Below the pieces are notes generated by a model, which was not told the origin of the DNA, ran no database searches, and saw only the letters and a list, made by a program, of their open reading frames with translations. Both the position numbers and the translations under genes were made by a program. From positions 1 to 41,340 of the forward strand of contig NZ_JARHZJ010000025.1 in assembly GCF_029258205.1 (NCBI RefSeq): 41,340 nucleotides of DNA, written 5' to 3'. Positions 16,350-26,572 of this stretch are shown piece by piece. The first letter of the stretch is position 1. Every line of letters starts with the position of its first letter. The DNA comes from Clostridium sp. GTDB lineage: Bacteria; Bacillota; Clostridia; Clostridiales; Clostridiaceae.

Positions 16350-17636
16350 ATGGAATCTAAAATGAACAAAATAGACACAAATGTTGTAGAATTAGAAATT
16401 AAAGTTGATGCTAAGGACTTTAACGAGGCGTTAAAAAAGTCTTATAATAAAAACTCAAAGAAGTTTAACATACCAGGATTCAGAAAAGGAAAAGTTCCAA
16501 TGAACATGGTTAAAAAATTCTATGGAGTTGAAGTTTTATTTGATGATGCAATAAACGCTTGTATAGATAAAACTTATGGAGTTGCTTTAGAAGAAAACAA
16601 CGTAAGACCAGTTGATTATCCACAAATCGAAGTAGTAGAAGTTGGAGAAGGAAAAGACTTAGTTTACAAAGCTAAAGTTACTACTTACCCAGAAGTTACT
16701 TTAGGAGATTACAAAGGATTAAAAGTTGAAGAAGTATCTTACGAAGTAAAAGATGAAGATATAGAAAAACAATTAGCTGATATGCAAGCAAGAAATGCTA
16801 GAGTTGAAACTAAGAAAGAAGGAACAGTTGAAAATGGAAACATAGCTGTTATAGATTTCAAAGGATTCATAGATGGAGTAGCATTTGAAGGTGGAGAAGG
16901 AAAAGATTATCCATTAGAAATAGGTTCAGGAAGCTTCATAGATAACTTTGAAGAGCAATTAGTTGGATTAAAAGTTGGAGAAAGTAAAGATGTTAATGTA
17001 ACATTCCCAGAAGCTTATGGAAAAGAAGACTTAAATGGAAAACCAGCTAAATTCGAAGTAACTGTAAAAGAAATAAAAGTTAAAGAATTACCAGCTTTAG
17101 ATGATGAGTTTGCTAAAGAAGTTTCAGAATTTGATACTTTAGAAGAATTAAAAGCTGACTTAAAAGAAAAAGCTGTAAAAGCTAACGAATTAAGAGCTAA
17201 AAGAGAAATGGAAGAAAAAGTTATAAACGCTGTAGTTGATAACGCAAAAGTAGAAATTCCAGAAGCTATGATCAACAGAGAAGTTGAAAATATGGTAAGA
17301 GATTTAGAAATGAGATTAGGACAACAAGGACTAAGCTTAGAGCAATACTATGAGTTTACTGGAAGCACTGAAGATAAGATGAAATCTTACATGAAAGAAA
17401 ATGCTGAGAGAAAAGTAAAAACTGATTTAGTTATAAGTGCTGTAACTGAAGCAGAAGCTATAGAAGCTACTGAAGAAGAATTAAAAGCAAAAGCAGAAGA
17501 AGTTGCTAAAATGTACTCAAATGGAGCAGAAACTGAGAAAATGGTTGATTTATTATTAAATGCTCAAAGAGATGCTTTAGAGTTAGATGTTAAGAGAGAA
17601 AAAACTTTAAAAATGTTATTTGAATCTTTAAAATAA
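16350..17636 (+). CDS. tig: trigger factor
   Basis: A 428-residue ribosome-bound chaperone and peptidyl-prolyl isomerase, the usual length. The N-terminal ribosome-binding domain has the signature [11 protein letters not shown] near residue 40; the FKBP-type domain is at about 155-245 ([13 protein letters not shown] through [12 protein letters not shown]); the rest is the helical arm domain that cradles nascent chains. An in-frame ATG 36 bases upstream has no ribosome site; ATG 16350 lies eight bases after AGGAGG. The sequence uses a tight set of A- or T-ending codons, a sign of high expression. It heads the chaperone-protease block but has its own promoter and terminator. Confidence 0.97.
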   Translation: MESKMNKIDTNVVELEIKVDAKDFNEALKKSYNKNSKKFNIPGFRKGKVPMNMVKKFYGVEVLFDDAINACIDKTYGVALEENNVRPVDYPQIEVVEVGEGKDLVYKAKVTTYPEVTLGDYKGLKVEEVSYEVKDEDIEKQLADMQARNARVETKKEGTVENGNIAVIDFKGFIDGVAFEGGEGKDYPLEIGSGSFIDNFEEQLVGLKVGESKDVNVTFPEAYGKEDLNGKPAKFEVTVKEIKVKELPALDDEFAKEVSEFDTLEELKADLKEKAVKANELRAKREMEEKVINAVVDNAKVEIPEAMINREVENMVRDLEMRLGQQGLSLEQYYEFTGSTEDKMKSYMKENAERKVKTDLVISAVTEAEAIEATEEELKAKAEEVAKMYSNGAETEKMVDLLLNAQRDALELDVKREKTLKMLFESLK

Positions 17637-17655
17637 TAAATAAATAAACTTTCAG

Positions 17656-17692
17656 ATAATTGCCAGGAAGTATTTCTTGGCAATTATTTTAA
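17656..17692 (+). terminator. intrinsic terminator of tig
   Basis: ATAATTGCCAGGAA pairs with TTCTTGGCAATTAT (one G-T pair) around a four-base loop, followed by TTTT. Confidence 0.85.
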
Positions 17693-17721
17693 AATTAAAA
17701 GTTTGTTTAGAAAAAGATTAA

Positions 17722-17750
17722 TTAACAAATAGATATTTTTTTTATATAAT
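17722..17750 (+). promoter_or_regulatory. sigma-A-type promoter for clpP
   Basis: TTAACA (17722-17727), 17-base spacer, TATAAT (17745-17750), 78 bases before the clpP start. No CtsR-type tandem heptad repeat was seen nearby. Confidence 0.75.
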
Positions 17751-17827
17751 AATTATGATAATGTATGTTTTTATAATATATATGTCAATATTATAATTAG
17801 AGTTTTTTAAAAAAAGGAGGGAATTTA

Positions 17828-18412
17828 ATGAGTAATTTAGTACCTATGGTAGTTGAACAAACAAGTAAAGGCGAAAGAAGTTACGATATATTCTCAAGAT
17901 TATTAAAAGATAGAATAATAATGTTAAGTGGAGAGGTTAATGATGTAACTGCTAATCTTGTTGTTGCACAATTATTATTCTTAGAAAGTGAAGATCCAGA
18001 TAAAGATATACATCTTTACATAAATTCGCCAGGAGGTTCAATAACTTCAGGAATGGCAATTTATGATACTATGCAATATATAAAGCCTGATGTATCTACA
18101 ATCTGTATTGGAATGGCCGCTTCTATGGGAGCATTCTTATTATCTTCAGGAGCAAAAGGAAAGAGATTTGCATTGCCAAATGCTGAAATAATGATACACC
18201 AACCTTTAGGTGGATTCCAAGGGCAAGCGACTGATATAGATATTCATGCTAAGAGAATACTAAAGATAAAAGATAAATTAAATCAAATCTTAAGTGAAAA
18301 TACAAATCAACCTCTTGAAAAAATAAAAATAGATGTTGAGAGAGATTATTTCATGGAAGCATCAGAAGCAGTAGAATACGGATTAATAGATAAAGTTATA
18401 GAAAGAAAATAA
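17828..18412 (+). CDS. clpP: ATP-dependent Clp protease proteolytic subunit
   Basis: A 194-residue serine peptidase that assembles into the double-ring chamber fed by ClpX and other Clp ATPases. The catalytic triad is S99 (GMAASMGAF), H124 (MIHQPLGG) and D173 (ERDYF). The propeptide [12 protein letters not shown] and the mature start are typical. The start follows AAGGAGGG. It lies 39 bases before clpX with no terminator between, so the two are likely one transcript, matching their joint role as ClpXP. Confidence 0.98.
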   Translation: MSNLVPMVVEQTSKGERSYDIFSRLLKDRIIMLSGEVNDVTANLVVAQLLFLESEDPDKDIHLYINSPGGSITSGMAIYDTMQYIKPDVSTICIGMAASMGAFLLSSGAKGKRFALPNAEIMIHQPLGGFQGQATDIDIHAKRILKIKDKLNQILSENTNQPLEKIKIDVERDYFMEASEAVEYGLIDKVIERK

Positions 18413-18451
18413 TCTACAACTTAAGTCTCATTGAAAGTTGAGGTGGATGAA

Positions 18452-19759
18452 ATGGGAAAATTTGAAGATAAAAAGCAATTAAGATGTTCTTTTTGTGGTA
18501 AAAGTCAGGAACAGGTTAAGAGATTAATCGCAGGTCCTGGTGTTTATATATGTGATGAGTGTATAGAGCTTTGTTCAGAGATCATAGAAGATGAATTTGA
18601 AGGAAATACACAATCATCACCATTAGAAGCTAGCAATCTTCCAAAGCCACAAGAAATCAAGGATTATTTAGATCAATATGTTGTTGGTCAAGATAGAGCT
18701 AAGAAATCTTTAGCAGTAGCTGTTTATAATCATTATAAGAGAATAAATGCTAATAAGGCAGAAGATGATGTTGAATTACAAAAAAGTAACATACTTTTAG
18801 TAGGACCTACAGGTTCAGGTAAGACACTACTTGCACAAACTCTTGCTAAAATGTTAAATGTTCCATTTGCTATAGCAGATGCTACAACATTAACAGAGGC
18901 AGGATATGTTGGTGAAGATGTTGAAAATATACTTTTAAAGCTAATTCAAAATGCAGATTATGATGTTGAAAGAGCTGAAAAAGGTATAATATATATAGAT
19001 GAGATAGATAAGATTGCTAGAAAATCAGAAAATCCATCTATTACAAGAGATGTTTCTGGAGAGGGTGTTCAACAAGCCTTATTAAAAATATTAGAGGGTA
19101 CAACAGCTTCAGTACCACCACAAGGTGGAAGAAAGCATCCACATCAAGAGTTTATACAAATTAACACTTCAAATATTTTATTTATTTGTGGTGGAGCTTT
19201 TGATGGAATAGATAAAATAATAGAAAAAAGAGAAACTAAGAGTTCTATAGGTTTTGGTGCTGAGGTTAAAGGAAAAAGCGAAAAGAATGTTGGAGAGCTT
19301 TTAAAGGATATAATGCCTGGAGATTTATTAAAATTCGGTTTAATACCAGAATTTATTGGTAGATTACCAGTTTTAGTAACTTTAGAAGCTTTAGATAACG
19401 AAGCTTTAGTAAGTATTTTAACTAAGCCAAAGAACGCTCTAGTTAAACAATACAAAAAGTTATTTGAGCTTGATAATGTAAAACTAGATTTTACAGAGGA
19501 TGCTTTAAAAGCTATTGCAGATGAAGCAATAAATAGAAAAACTGGTGCAAGAGGATTAAGATCCATAGTAGAAGAAACTATGATGGATATAATGTTTGAT
19601 ATACCATCAGAGGAGAATATTGTAAAAGCTACTATAACTGAAGAGACAATAAAAGATAGAAAAGGTCCAGAGCTTGAAAAGCTTCCAGAAGGAGAAGTTA
19701 GACCGAATTTAAGAACTGAGAAGAAAAATAAAGCTAGGAAAGATATAGAAACTGCTTAA
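18452..19759 (+). CDS. clpX: ATP-dependent Clp protease ATP-binding subunit
   Basis: A 435-residue AAA+ unfoldase that feeds substrates to ClpP. The N-terminal zinc domain has four cysteines (C12, C15, C34, C37; CSFCGKS and CDECIELC). Walker A is GPTGSGKT, Walker B is IIYIDEIDK, the pore loop is YVGED, and the IGF loop that docks ClpP is in SSIGFGAEV; the sensor-2 helix is [12 protein letters not shown] 21 bases upstream is in frame but is preceded by no SD; ATG 18452 follows GAGGTGG. Ends at a strong terminator. Confidence 0.98.
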   Translation: MGKFEDKKQLRCSFCGKSQEQVKRLIAGPGVYICDECIELCSEIIEDEFEGNTQSSPLEASNLPKPQEIKDYLDQYVVGQDRAKKSLAVAVYNHYKRINANKAEDDVELQKSNILLVGPTGSGKTLLAQTLAKMLNVPFAIADATTLTEAGYVGEDVENILLKLIQNADYDVERAEKGIIYIDEIDKIARKSENPSITRDVSGEGVQQALLKILEGTTASVPPQGGRKHPHQEFIQINTSNILFICGGAFDGIDKIIEKRETKSSIGFGAEVKGKSEKNVGELLKDIMPGDLLKFGLIPEFIGRLPVLVTLEALDNEALVSILTKPKNALVKQYKKLFELDNVKLDFTEDALKAIADEAINRKTGARGLRSIVEETMMDIMFDIPSEENIVKATITEETIKDRKGPELEKLPEGEVRPNLRTEKKNKARKDIETA

Positions 19760-19760
19760 T

Positions 19761-19795
19761 AAAAAAGATGCATATTATTTATGCATCTTTTTTTG
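19761..19795 (+). terminator. intrinsic terminator of clpPX
   Basis: AAAAAAGATGCATA pairs with TATGCATCTTTTTT around a five-base loop. Confidence 0.92.
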
Positions 19796-19868
19796 ATTTT
19801 ATGAATTTGTTGGAATATTATCACAAAAATAGGTAAATACTAACCTTATATAACGGGAGGTATTAGAG

Positions 19869-21581
19869 ATGAATAGTTATACATTTATAATGTTTTTACA
19901 ATTACTTATATCAATTTTATTCTATATATATATGAGCAAGTCATTTGCCAATAAGAAGAAAGATAATAGTATATTAGAAAAAGAAAATGAAAAACAAATG
20001 GAAAAATTAAATAAATTAAGAATGATAAAACTGACAGAACCTTTAACAGAAAAAAGTAGACCAATTGATTTAGAAGAAATAATAGGACAGGAAAAGGGGA
20101 TAAAAGCGCTTAAAGCAGCACTTTGTGGTCCAAATCCACAACATGTAATAATATATGGACCACCAGGGGTAGGAAAAACTGCAGCTGCCAGGATAATTTT
20201 AGAAGAGGCTAAGAAAATGGTAGCATCACCTTTTAATAATGAATCTAAATTTGTTGAAATAGATGCCACAACTTTGAGATTTGATGAGAGGGGGATAGCC
20301 GATCCATTAATAGGTTCTGTTCATGACCCAATATATCAAGGAGCAGGATCCTTAGGGATTGCAGGGGTACCTCAGCCTAAACCAGGTGCTGTAACAAAAG
20401 CTCATGGAGGAATACTTTTTATAGATGAAATAGGAGAATTACATCCTATTGAATTAAATAAACTTCTCAAAGTGTTAGAGGATAGAAAAGTTTTTTTAGA
20501 CTCAGCTTATTATAGTTCAGAAGATCCAAATACTCCTAGATATATAAAAGAAATATTTGATAATGGATTACCAGCAGACTTTAGATTGATTGGCGCTACT
20601 ACAAGGAGTCCAGAAGAAATAGTTCCAGCTATAAGGTCAAGATGCGTAGAAATATTTTTTAGGGGATTAACAGTTGAAGAGATTAGAAAAATTGCTTTAA
20701 ATGCCATAAATAAGGTTGGCTATAAAATAAGTGATGAAGGGTTAGACATAGTATCTAGATATTGTACTAATGGAAGAGAAGTTATAAACTTGGTACAATT
20801 ATGTTCTGGCCTTGCAATAAATGAAAATAGAGATTATATAAAAGAGAGTGATATTTATTGGGTCATTGAAAATGGTCAATACAATCCTAGAATGGAAAGG
20901 GTGATAAATGATAAACCTGAAATTGGATATGTAAATGGGTTAGCTATATATGGAGCTAATAATGGAGCTTTAATGGAAATAGAAGCTACTGCAAAGCTAT
21001 CAAGTAATAGTATAGGTAGTATAAAAATTACTGGAATAGTTGATGATGAAGAACTAGGAGGTAGAGAGAAGAAAATAAAGAGAAAAAGTACATCATATTG
21101 TTCTGTACAGAATGTATTAACAGTATTAGATAACATATTTAATTTAAATTCAAAATCCTATGATATACATGTGAATTTTCCTGGAGGAATACCAGTAGAT
21201 GGCCCATCGGCTGGAATAAGTATAGCTACAGCTATATATAGTGCTATAAAAGGAGTTCCTGTAAATAATAGAGTAGCTATGACTGGTGAGATATCAATAA
21301 AAGGAAAGGTAAAACCAATAGGAGGAGTAAATGCAAAGATATTAGCAGCAAAGAGAGCAGGAGTAGAATTAGTAATTGTTCCAAAGGAAAATTTAAGTAG
21401 TATAACTAGGGACATTGATGGAATAAAAATAGTTGGAGTTAAAGTGGTTGAAGAGGTATTAAATATTGCACTTTGTGAAGAAGAATGTATAGAAAAAGAT
21501 AGCTTAACACTAAAAGATAATACATCATTTTTTGGTACCAGTGCTTTAAATGCAGAATCTCTAAAGAAAGCTAATACTTAA
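19869..21581 (+). CDS. lonB: ATP-dependent protease LonB
   Basis: A 570-residue Lon-type protease without the large N-terminal substrate domain. Residues 4-22 are a hydrophobic helix (FIMFLQLLISILFYIYM), then a coiled region to about 50. The AAA+ part has IGQEKGIKAL, Walker [12 protein letters not shown] near 99 and Walker B GGILFIDEIGELHP. The protease domain has the Ser-Lys dyad S447 (DGPSAG) and K490 (IGGVNAK). In spore formers LonB is made in the forespore under sigma F, and the gene lies beside lon, as here. No sigma F site could be pinned down by eye. The start follows GGGAGG. Confidence 0.95.
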   Translation: MNSYTFIMFLQLLISILFYIYMSKSFANKKKDNSILEKENEKQMEKLNKLRMIKLTEPLTEKSRPIDLEEIIGQEKGIKALKAALCGPNPQHVIIYGPPGVGKTAAARIILEEAKKMVASPFNNESKFVEIDATTLRFDERGIADPLIGSVHDPIYQGAGSLGIAGVPQPKPGAVTKAHGGILFIDEIGELHPIELNKLLKVLEDRKVFLDSAYYSSEDPNTPRYIKEIFDNGLPADFRLIGATTRSPEEIVPAIRSRCVEIFFRGLTVEEIRKIALNAINKVGYKISDEGLDIVSRYCTNGREVINLVQLCSGLAINENRDYIKESDIYWVIENGQYNPRMERVINDKPEIGYVNGLAIYGANNGALMEIEATAKLSSNSIGSIKITGIVDDEELGGREKKIKRKSTSYCSVQNVLTVLDNIFNLNSKSYDIHVNFPGGIPVDGPSAGISIATAIYSAIKGVPVNNRVAMTGEISIKGKVKPIGGVNAKILAAKRAGVELVIVPKENLSSITRDIDGIKIVGVKVVEEVLNIALCEEECIEKDSLTLKDNTSFFGTSALNAESLKKANT

Positions 21582-21614
21582 AGTGTTAGTTTTCTTTTAT
21601 GAAATTAAATAAGC

Positions 21615-21643
21615 TTGAAAAAAACTTGTAATATGTGTATACT
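21615..21643 (+). promoter_or_regulatory. sigma-A-type promoter for lon
   Basis: TTGAAA (21615-21620), 17-base spacer, TATACT (21638-21643), 60 bases before the lon start. It gives lon-engB a start site separate from lonB. Confidence 0.75.
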
Positions 21644-21702
21644 TGTTAAAGGCTATATATTTATATAATATGTGGTTATTAATTTTTTTGGAGGGGATAT
21701 TT

Positions 21703-24033
21703 ATGAAAGAAGATAAATTAATTCTTCCTTTAATTCCTCTAAGAGGTTTAACTGTATTTCCTAATATGGTTATATACTTTGACGTTGGTAGGGAAAAGTC
21801 AATAGAAGCTGTTGAAAAAGCTATGGCAGGAGATCAAAAGATATTTTTAGCAGCTCAAAAAGATATAGAGATTGACAATCCAAGTGAAGATGACATCTTT
21901 AAGACAGGTACAATATGTGAAATAAAGCAAATTGTAAAAATGCCAAAAAACACTATAAGGGTTTTAGTAGAAGGTATTGAAAGAGCAAAGATGGATGAAT
22001 TCTTTGATAAAGAGGAATTACTTGAAGCATCAATAGAAAAAATAGAGATTGATAATGAAATTGACCATGAATTTGAAGCTTTATCAAGAAAGTTAAAGGA
22101 TGACTTTTTTGAGTTTTTAGATATTACAGCAAGTAGTGGAATAAATGGTGTTGATTTATTTGATAATCTAGAAGAAGAAAAAGATTTAAATAAGGTTACA
22201 GATTTAATTTCTTCATATGCTCTTATAAAACAAGAGGACAAGCAGGATATTCTTCAAACTTTAGATTTAAAGAAAAGAATAGAAAAATTAATATTTTACG
22301 TGAAACAAGAGATTGAAGTAGCTAAAATAGAAAAGAGAATTGGAACTAAGGTTAAGAAGAATTTGGATAAAGGACAAAGAGAATATTATTTAAGAGAGCA
22401 AATGAAGGTAATACAAGAAGAACTTGGAGAAGATGATGATAATAAGAAAGCTGTAATTGAGTTTGAAAAAGTTATAAATGAGAAAAAATTACCAAATCAG
22501 GTTAAAGAAAAAGCTGAATATGAAATTTCAAAGCTTAAGTCTTCATCTTCATATTCTCAAGATAGCGGAGTTACAAGAACTTACTTAGAAAATTTATTAG
22601 ACATGCCTTGGGGAGAATTTACTAAGGATACTTTAAATATAAAAGATGCTAGAAAAGTATTAGATAAAGATCATTATGGATTAAAGGATGTAAAGGATAG
22701 AATTCTTGAATATTTAGCTGTAAAGCAAATAAGTAATTCATTAAGAGGTCCTATTCTTTGTTTAGTTGGACCTCCTGGGGTAGGTAAAACTTCTATAGCT
22801 AAAAGTGTTGCAACTTCATTAAATAGACATTTTGTAAGAATGTCTTTAGGCGGAGTTAGAGATGAAGCAGATATAAGAGGACATAGAAGAACTTATGTTG
22901 GAGCAATTCCAGGAAGAATAGTTACTGGATTAAAGGAAGCTAAAAGTATGAATCCGGTATTTTTACTAGATGAAATTGACAAGTTAGGAATGGATTTTAA
23001 AGGAAATCCAGCTGATGCTTTACTAGAAGTTTTTGATAATGAACAAAATAAAACTTTTAGAGACCATTATTTAGAGGTAGATGTTGATTTATCAGAGGTT
23101 ATGTTTATAACAACAGCAAACTCTTTAGATGGAATTCCAAGACCTCTTTTAGACAGAATGGAATTAATAGAAGTATCAGGATACACTTATGAAGAAAAAT
23201 TCAGAATAGCTAAGAAATATTTAGTACCAAAGGTATTAAAAGAACATGGTGTTGATAATAAAATAATTACTATATCTGATTCTGCTTTAAAACTTATTAT
23301 AGATAGCTATACAAGAGAATCTGGAGTAAGAAATCTTCAAAGACAAATAGCTAATGTTATAAGAAAAGGAATAAAGGATATAATAGAAAAAGATAAGAAA
23401 AATTTAAATGTATCTACTAAGTTAGTTGAAAAATACTTAGGTCCAAAAATCTTTAGCTATGAAAAAATTGATAAAGAAGATAAGGTTGGAGTAGTTACAG
23501 GAATGGCTTGGACTGCTTATGGTGGAGATACTTTACCAGTAGAAGTAATGGTTATGGATGGTAAGGGTAGATTAGATCTTACTGGACAACTTGGAGATGT
23601 AATGAAGGAATCTGCAAGAGCTGCATATTCTTATGTGAGAGCTCATATGAAAGAATTAGGAATAAAGGATGAATTTTATTCTAAAAAAGATATTCATATA
23701 CATGCTCCAGAAGGTGCAGTTCCAAAGGACGGTCCTTCTGCAGGGGTTACTATGACTACTGCCTTAGTATCAGCATTAACTGGTAAAAAGGTTAAACATA
23801 ATGTTGCTATGACTGGAGAAATAACTTTAACTGGAAAAGTTTTAGCTATTGGTGGTTTAAAAGAAAAATGCTTGGCAGCAAGAAGAGTAGGGATTGATAC
23901 AGTTATAGTTCCTAAGGAAAATGAAAAGGACGTAATTAAACTTCCTAAAACAGTTAAGGATAGTTTAAATATAATACTTGCAGATAAAATTGATGATGTA
24001 TTAGAAAATGCATTGGTTGGAGTTGAAAAATAA
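21703..24033 (+). CDS. lon: ATP-dependent protease Lon (LonA)
   Basis: A 776-residue cytosolic AAA+ protease that degrades misfolded and regulatory proteins. The N-terminal LAN domain starts [16 protein letters not shown]; then a long helical region (about 190-300), Walker [10 protein letters not shown], Walker [10 protein letters not shown], and the protease domain with S679 (DGPSAGVTM) and K722 (IGGLKEK). Length and motifs are complete. An open frame extends 60 bases upstream, but ATG 21703 follows GGAGGGG and the family start [15 protein letters not shown] fits. The stop overlaps the start of engB in TAATG, so the two are translationally coupled. Confidence 0.98.
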   Translation: MKEDKLILPLIPLRGLTVFPNMVIYFDVGREKSIEAVEKAMAGDQKIFLAAQKDIEIDNPSEDDIFKTGTICEIKQIVKMPKNTIRVLVEGIERAKMDEFFDKEELLEASIEKIEIDNEIDHEFEALSRKLKDDFFEFLDITASSGINGVDLFDNLEEEKDLNKVTDLISSYALIKQEDKQDILQTLDLKKRIEKLIFYVKQEIEVAKIEKRIGTKVKKNLDKGQREYYLREQMKVIQEELGEDDDNKKAVIEFEKVINEKKLPNQVKEKAEYEISKLKSSSSYSQDSGVTRTYLENLLDMPWGEFTKDTLNIKDARKVLDKDHYGLKDVKDRILEYLAVKQISNSLRGPILCLVGPPGVGKTSIAKSVATSLNRHFVRMSLGGVRDEADIRGHRRTYVGAIPGRIVTGLKEAKSMNPVFLLDEIDKLGMDFKGNPADALLEVFDNEQNKTFRDHYLEVDVDLSEVMFITTANSLDGIPRPLLDRMELIEVSGYTYEEKFRIAKKYLVPKVLKEHGVDNKIITISDSALKLIIDSYTRESGVRNLQRQIANVIRKGIKDIIEKDKKNLNVSTKLVEKYLGPKIFSYEKIDKEDKVGVVTGMAWTAYGGDTLPVEVMVMDGKGRLDLTGQLGDVMKESARAAYSYVRAHMKELGIKDEFYSKKDIHIHAPEGAVPKDGPSAGVTMTTALVSALTGKKVKHNVAMTGEITLTGKVLAIGGLKEKCLAARRVGIDTVIVPKENEKDVIKLPKTVKDSLNIILADKIDDVLENALVGVEK

Positions 24034-24626
24034 TGAAAATAAAAAGTTCGGAATTTATAATATCAGCGGTTAAGAGAGAACAATATCCTGATGATAATCT
24101 ACCAGAAATAGCTTTTGTTGGTAGATCAAACGTTGGAAAATCTTCTATAATTAATTCATTAACTAATAGAAGAGGATTAGCAAAGGTAAGTCAAACTCCA
24201 GGAAAAACTAGATTAATAAATTTCTTCTTATTAAATAAGGATTTTTATTTAGTAGATTTACCTGGTTATGGATACGCAAAAGTATCTAAAAAAGAGAAAG
24301 CATCTTGGGGTGCTACAATAGAAAGATATTTATTAAATAGAGGTCCTCTAAAGAAGGTTGTTTTATTAGTAGATTGTAGACATAAGCCTACTGCTGATGA
24401 TATTCAAATGTATGAATGGATAAAGCATTATGGATATGAAGTTGAAGTTATTGCAACAAAGAGTGATAAGATATCTAATAACCAAATGGGAAAAAGCGAA
24501 AAGCTTATAAAAGAAACTCTAGGATTGCCTAAGGATTATAAACTTAAGTTCTTCTCTTCATTAAATAAAAAAGGAAAAGATGAGCTTGTAGATTATCTTT
24601 TTGATAATTTAGTTCAAGAAATTTAA
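24033..24626 (+). CDS. engB: ribosome biogenesis GTPase EngB/YsxC
   Basis: A 197-residue TRAFAC-class GTPase needed for 50S subunit assembly in Firmicutes. G1 is GRSNVGKSS near residue 29, the G2 threonine is in [10 protein letters not shown]3 is DLPGYGYA and G4 is TKSDK. The start codon shares its A with the stop of lon (TAATG), the only such overlap in the window. The lon-engB pairing is widespread in Firmicutes. Ends at a strong terminator. Confidence 0.97.
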   Translation: MKIKSSEFIISAVKREQYPDDNLPEIAFVGRSNVGKSSIINSLTNRRGLAKVSQTPGKTRLINFFLLNKDFYLVDLPGYGYAKVSKKEKASWGATIERYLLNRGPLKKVVLLVDCRHKPTADDIQMYEWIKHYGYEVEVIATKSDKISNNQMGKSEKLIKETLGLPKDYKLKFFSSLNKKGKDELVDYLFDNLVQEI

Positions 24627-24681
24627 TTGCATAAATTAAAATATAAAATTAAATTTTTAGATGTTTCTAGAATATATTATT

Positions 24682-24720
24682 AAAGAAGCTGTGAAGATTT
24701 TATCTTCACAGCTTCTTTTT
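24682..24720 (+). terminator. intrinsic terminator of lon-engB
   Basis: AAAGAAGCTGTGAAGA pairs with TCTTCACAGCTTCTTT around a four-base loop, followed by TTT. Confidence 0.93.
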
Positions 24721-24791
24721 TGAAGTATATGCACTTTTATTAATTTTTATTACAAAAAGTAGAAAATATTCCATAAATATGTGTCAAAAGT

Positions 24792-24819
24792 TTGTAAAGG
24801 GAATACTATATAGTATAAA
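24792..24819 (+). promoter_or_regulatory. promoter with embedded palindrome, before the Cys/Gly-rich cluster
   Basis: TTGTAA (24792-24797), 16-base spacer, TATAAA (24814-24819). The spacer and -10 contain ATACTATATAGTAT (24803-24816), a perfect 14-base palindrome well placed for a repressor or activator. Confidence 0.5.
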
Positions 24820-24842
24820 GAAAATATATGGAGGTAACATTT

Positions 24843-25289
24843 ATGGACTTAAATGAAATCTTAGAAGGAATGTCAAATGACAATTATGGTAATTCAGGAT
24901 ACTGTAATACTTCAGGTGTTGGAAATTCTTTTGATAATTGTGGACAATCTATAGGAGGAGTTAATAATTTTAACGGATTAGGAAATAATTCTTGTGGTGG
25001 ATTTGGAAACAATTGTGGTGGATTTGGAAATAACTGTGGCTTTGGCTTCGGAGGCGGAATATGGACATTAATTTGGTTATTATTGCTATGTGGTGGCGGA
25101 TACGGCGGATATGGTAATAATAGATGTTGTTGCTGCTGTGAAGATGAATGTTGCTGTGGAGGCGGAAATTACGGATTTGGATGTAACTCTATAATATGGA
25201 TAATTATTTTAGCAACTTTATGTGGTGGATTCGGAAATAATTGTGGAAACAATAATTGTAATGGATTATTAGGAAATTGTGGATGTTAA
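24843..25289 (+). CDS. Gly/Cys/Asn-rich protein with two hydrophobic segments, unknown
   Basis: A 148-residue protein I do not recognise. About 20 residues are cysteine and glycine and asparagine dominate. An acidic start (MDLNEILEGMSNDNYG) leads to CGGFGNN units (three in a row near residues 53-70, again near 128), a hydrophobic stretch GGGIWTLIWLLLLCGGG, a cysteine block (RCCCCCEDECCC), a second hydrophobic stretch NSIIWIIILATLCGG and a Cys-rich end. Such composition recalls spore-coat, exosporium or chorion-like structural proteins that cross-link through cysteine, but this is inference. A frame upstream adds five codons; ATG 24843 is eight bases after GGAGG. First gene of a four-gene run. 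Confidence 0.8.
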   Translation: MDLNEILEGMSNDNYGNSGYCNTSGVGNSFDNCGQSIGGVNNFNGLGNNSCGGFGNNCGGFGNNCGFGFGGGIWTLIWLLLLCGGGYGGYGNNRCCCCCEDECCCGGGNYGFGCNSIIWIIILATLCGGFGNNCGNNNCNGLLGNCGC

Positions 25290-25324
25290 TAAATGTTTAG
25301 AAAATAGAAAAGGAGTAAAGAGAA

Positions 25325-25546
25325 ATGAGTAGAAAGAAAAAATGTTGCTGTAATAGTCATGATAACTATGATAGACATAGTAGACATGGCGGATGTACAG
25401 GAATGGATGCTTGTACAGTACTACCAACTCTTTTAGTTTTACAATGTTCAGGTTTATTATGTAACGATAGAGCATATATTTTAATTTTATTATCATTACT
25501 ATGTGGTGGATTTAATGCTTGTGGATGCAATAATAGATGTTGCTAA
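25325..25546 (+). CDS. Cys-rich small protein, paralog 1, unknown
   Basis: A 73-residue protein with 12 cysteines. It opens MSRKKKCCCNSHD, passes a His/Arg/Asp stretch, and then has a core of about 45 residues: CTGMDACTVLPTLL, then GLLCNDRAYIL, then LLCGG and a CC end. The core is hydrophobic enough to insert in or lie on a membrane or to pack in a coat. It closely matches the core of the next gene. It starts 35 bases after the Gly/Cys gene with SD AAAGGAG. No family was recognised. Confidence 0.78.
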   Translation: MSRKKKCCCNSHDNYDRHSRHGGCTGMDACTVLPTLLVLQCSGLLCNDRAYILILLSLLCGGFNACGCNNRCC

Positions 25547-25566
25547 TAGAAAAGGAGTGAATTTTT

Positions 25567-25824
25567 ATGAGTAGAAAGAAATGCTGCAAATGCAGATGTA
25601 AATGCCAATGCCAATGCAAATGCAAGCATAAAAAACATGATTGTTGCTGCAGTCAAAGTAGAAACACTGGTTGTTCAGGATTTAATGCTTGTACAACATT
25701 ACCAACATTGCTAATACTTTGTCAATCAGGTTTATTATGCAATGATAGAGCATATATCTTATTCTTATTATTCTGGCTATGTGGTGGTGTAAACGCAAAT
25801 AGCTGCGGCTATGATTGTTGTTAG
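25567..25824 (+). CDS. Cys-rich small protein, paralog 2, unknown
   Basis: An 85-residue protein with 19 cysteines. Its N terminus alternates cysteine with K, R or Q (KCRCKCQCQCKCK), metallothionein-like in look, followed by HDCCC. The core CSGFNACTTLPTLL, GLLCNDRAYIL, WLCGG, ending CC is plainly paralogous to the preceding protein, while the N termini differ. It starts 20 bases after its neighbour with SD AAAGGAGTGA. Tandem duplication with divergence of the tip is the simplest origin. Metal binding or disulfide cross-linking is possible. Confidence 0.78.
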   Translation: MSRKKCCKCRCKCQCQCKCKHKKHDCCCSQSRNTGCSGFNACTTLPTLLILCQSGLLCNDRAYILFLLFWLCGGVNANSCGYDCC

Positions 25825-25830
25825 AATAAT

Positions 25831-25859
25831 TTTTGGAGGGTTTTTTAACCCTCCTAAAA
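25831..25859. repeat. hairpin inside the Cys-rich cluster
   Basis: TTTTGGAGGGTT pairs with AACCCTCCTAAAA around a short T loop, directly after the second Cys-rich gene. On the + strand it is followed by A and not T, so it is not a standard terminator. Its CCCTCC arm could also pair with the GAGGAGG ribosome site of the next gene. Confidence 0.6.
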
Positions 25860-25908
25860 AATAAAAAATTATAATACATATATATAAATTTATTGAGGAG
25901 GATAGGAG

Positions 25909-26481
25909 ATGTCAAAGCGTAGACGTAAAAATAAAGTTAGCGAAAATTCAAATCAAGGAAATTTTATGGGAGGATTAAATCCTCAGATGTTAGACATGTT
26001 AGGACTTGGAAATGTTGATGTTAACAAAGTATCAGAAGTTTTATCTTCCATGGGCAATGATGGATTTGATATGAATTCCATAAATTCTATTTTAAATAAT
26101 AATGATGGAGTGAAAAATAATTATTCAAAGAATAAAGGTAGCGAGAATGGAAATATGAACAACAAGAATAATCCTTTATCAGATATAATGGGAAGTGGAA
26201 ACCCTATGGGGGATTTAGGTTCACTTATGGGATTATTAGGTAGTGGATCTCCAGCAATGAATCAAATGGGAAACATGGGGGGATTAGGAGCTCTTGCTAA
26301 CATGATGAGCGGAAATATGGGAGGAGGAAATTTAGGAGCATCAAATAATGTTAGTGGTGATGTAAGTATGGATCCAATAGTTACTATGATACTTTCACTT
26401 AGAAATTTTGTTGATCCTCAAAGAGCTAGATTTTTAGATAAGGTTTTAAAGATGTATAAGGAAGGAAAAATAACTTATTAG
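25909..26481 (+). CDS. Met/Gly/Asn-rich protein with helical C terminus, unknown
   Basis: A 190-residue protein I do not recognise. It starts with a basic tip (MSKRRRKNK). The middle is low in complexity: L-G-M-N-rich (GGLNPQMLDMLGLG, VSEVLSSMG, GSLMGLLGSG, GNMGGLGALANMMSG) and has no cysteine. Residues about 152-190 look like an ordered, amphipathic helical module (DPIVTMILSLRNFVDPQRA, LDKVLKMYKEGK). It may be a partner of the cysteine-rich proteins upstream, as it follows them 84 bases on with SD GAGGAGG, but a hairpin lies between. Ends at a strong terminator. Confidence 0.78.
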   Translation: MSKRRRKNKVSENSNQGNFMGGLNPQMLDMLGLGNVDVNKVSEVLSSMGNDGFDMNSINSILNNNDGVKNNYSKNKGSENGNMNNKNNPLSDIMGSGNPMGDLGSLMGLLGSGSPAMNQMGNMGGLGALANMMSGNMGGGNLGASNNVSGDVSMDPIVTMILSLRNFVDPQRARFLDKVLKMYKEGKITY

Positions 26482-26572
26482 ATTATATATATTTTAGTAA
26501 AAAGGGAAGTTATCAAAATTATATGGACCTAATAAAGTAGAAATAACTAAAAAAAGCTACATTATTTTAAGC

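Noticed and set aside
19144..19566. Open frame of 140 codons on the minus strand inside clpX
   Set aside because: Antisense shadow of a certain gene; no ribosome site.
21855..22241. Open frame of 128 codons on the minus strand inside lon
   Set aside because: Serine-rich shadow frame without a ribosome site, fully inside lon.
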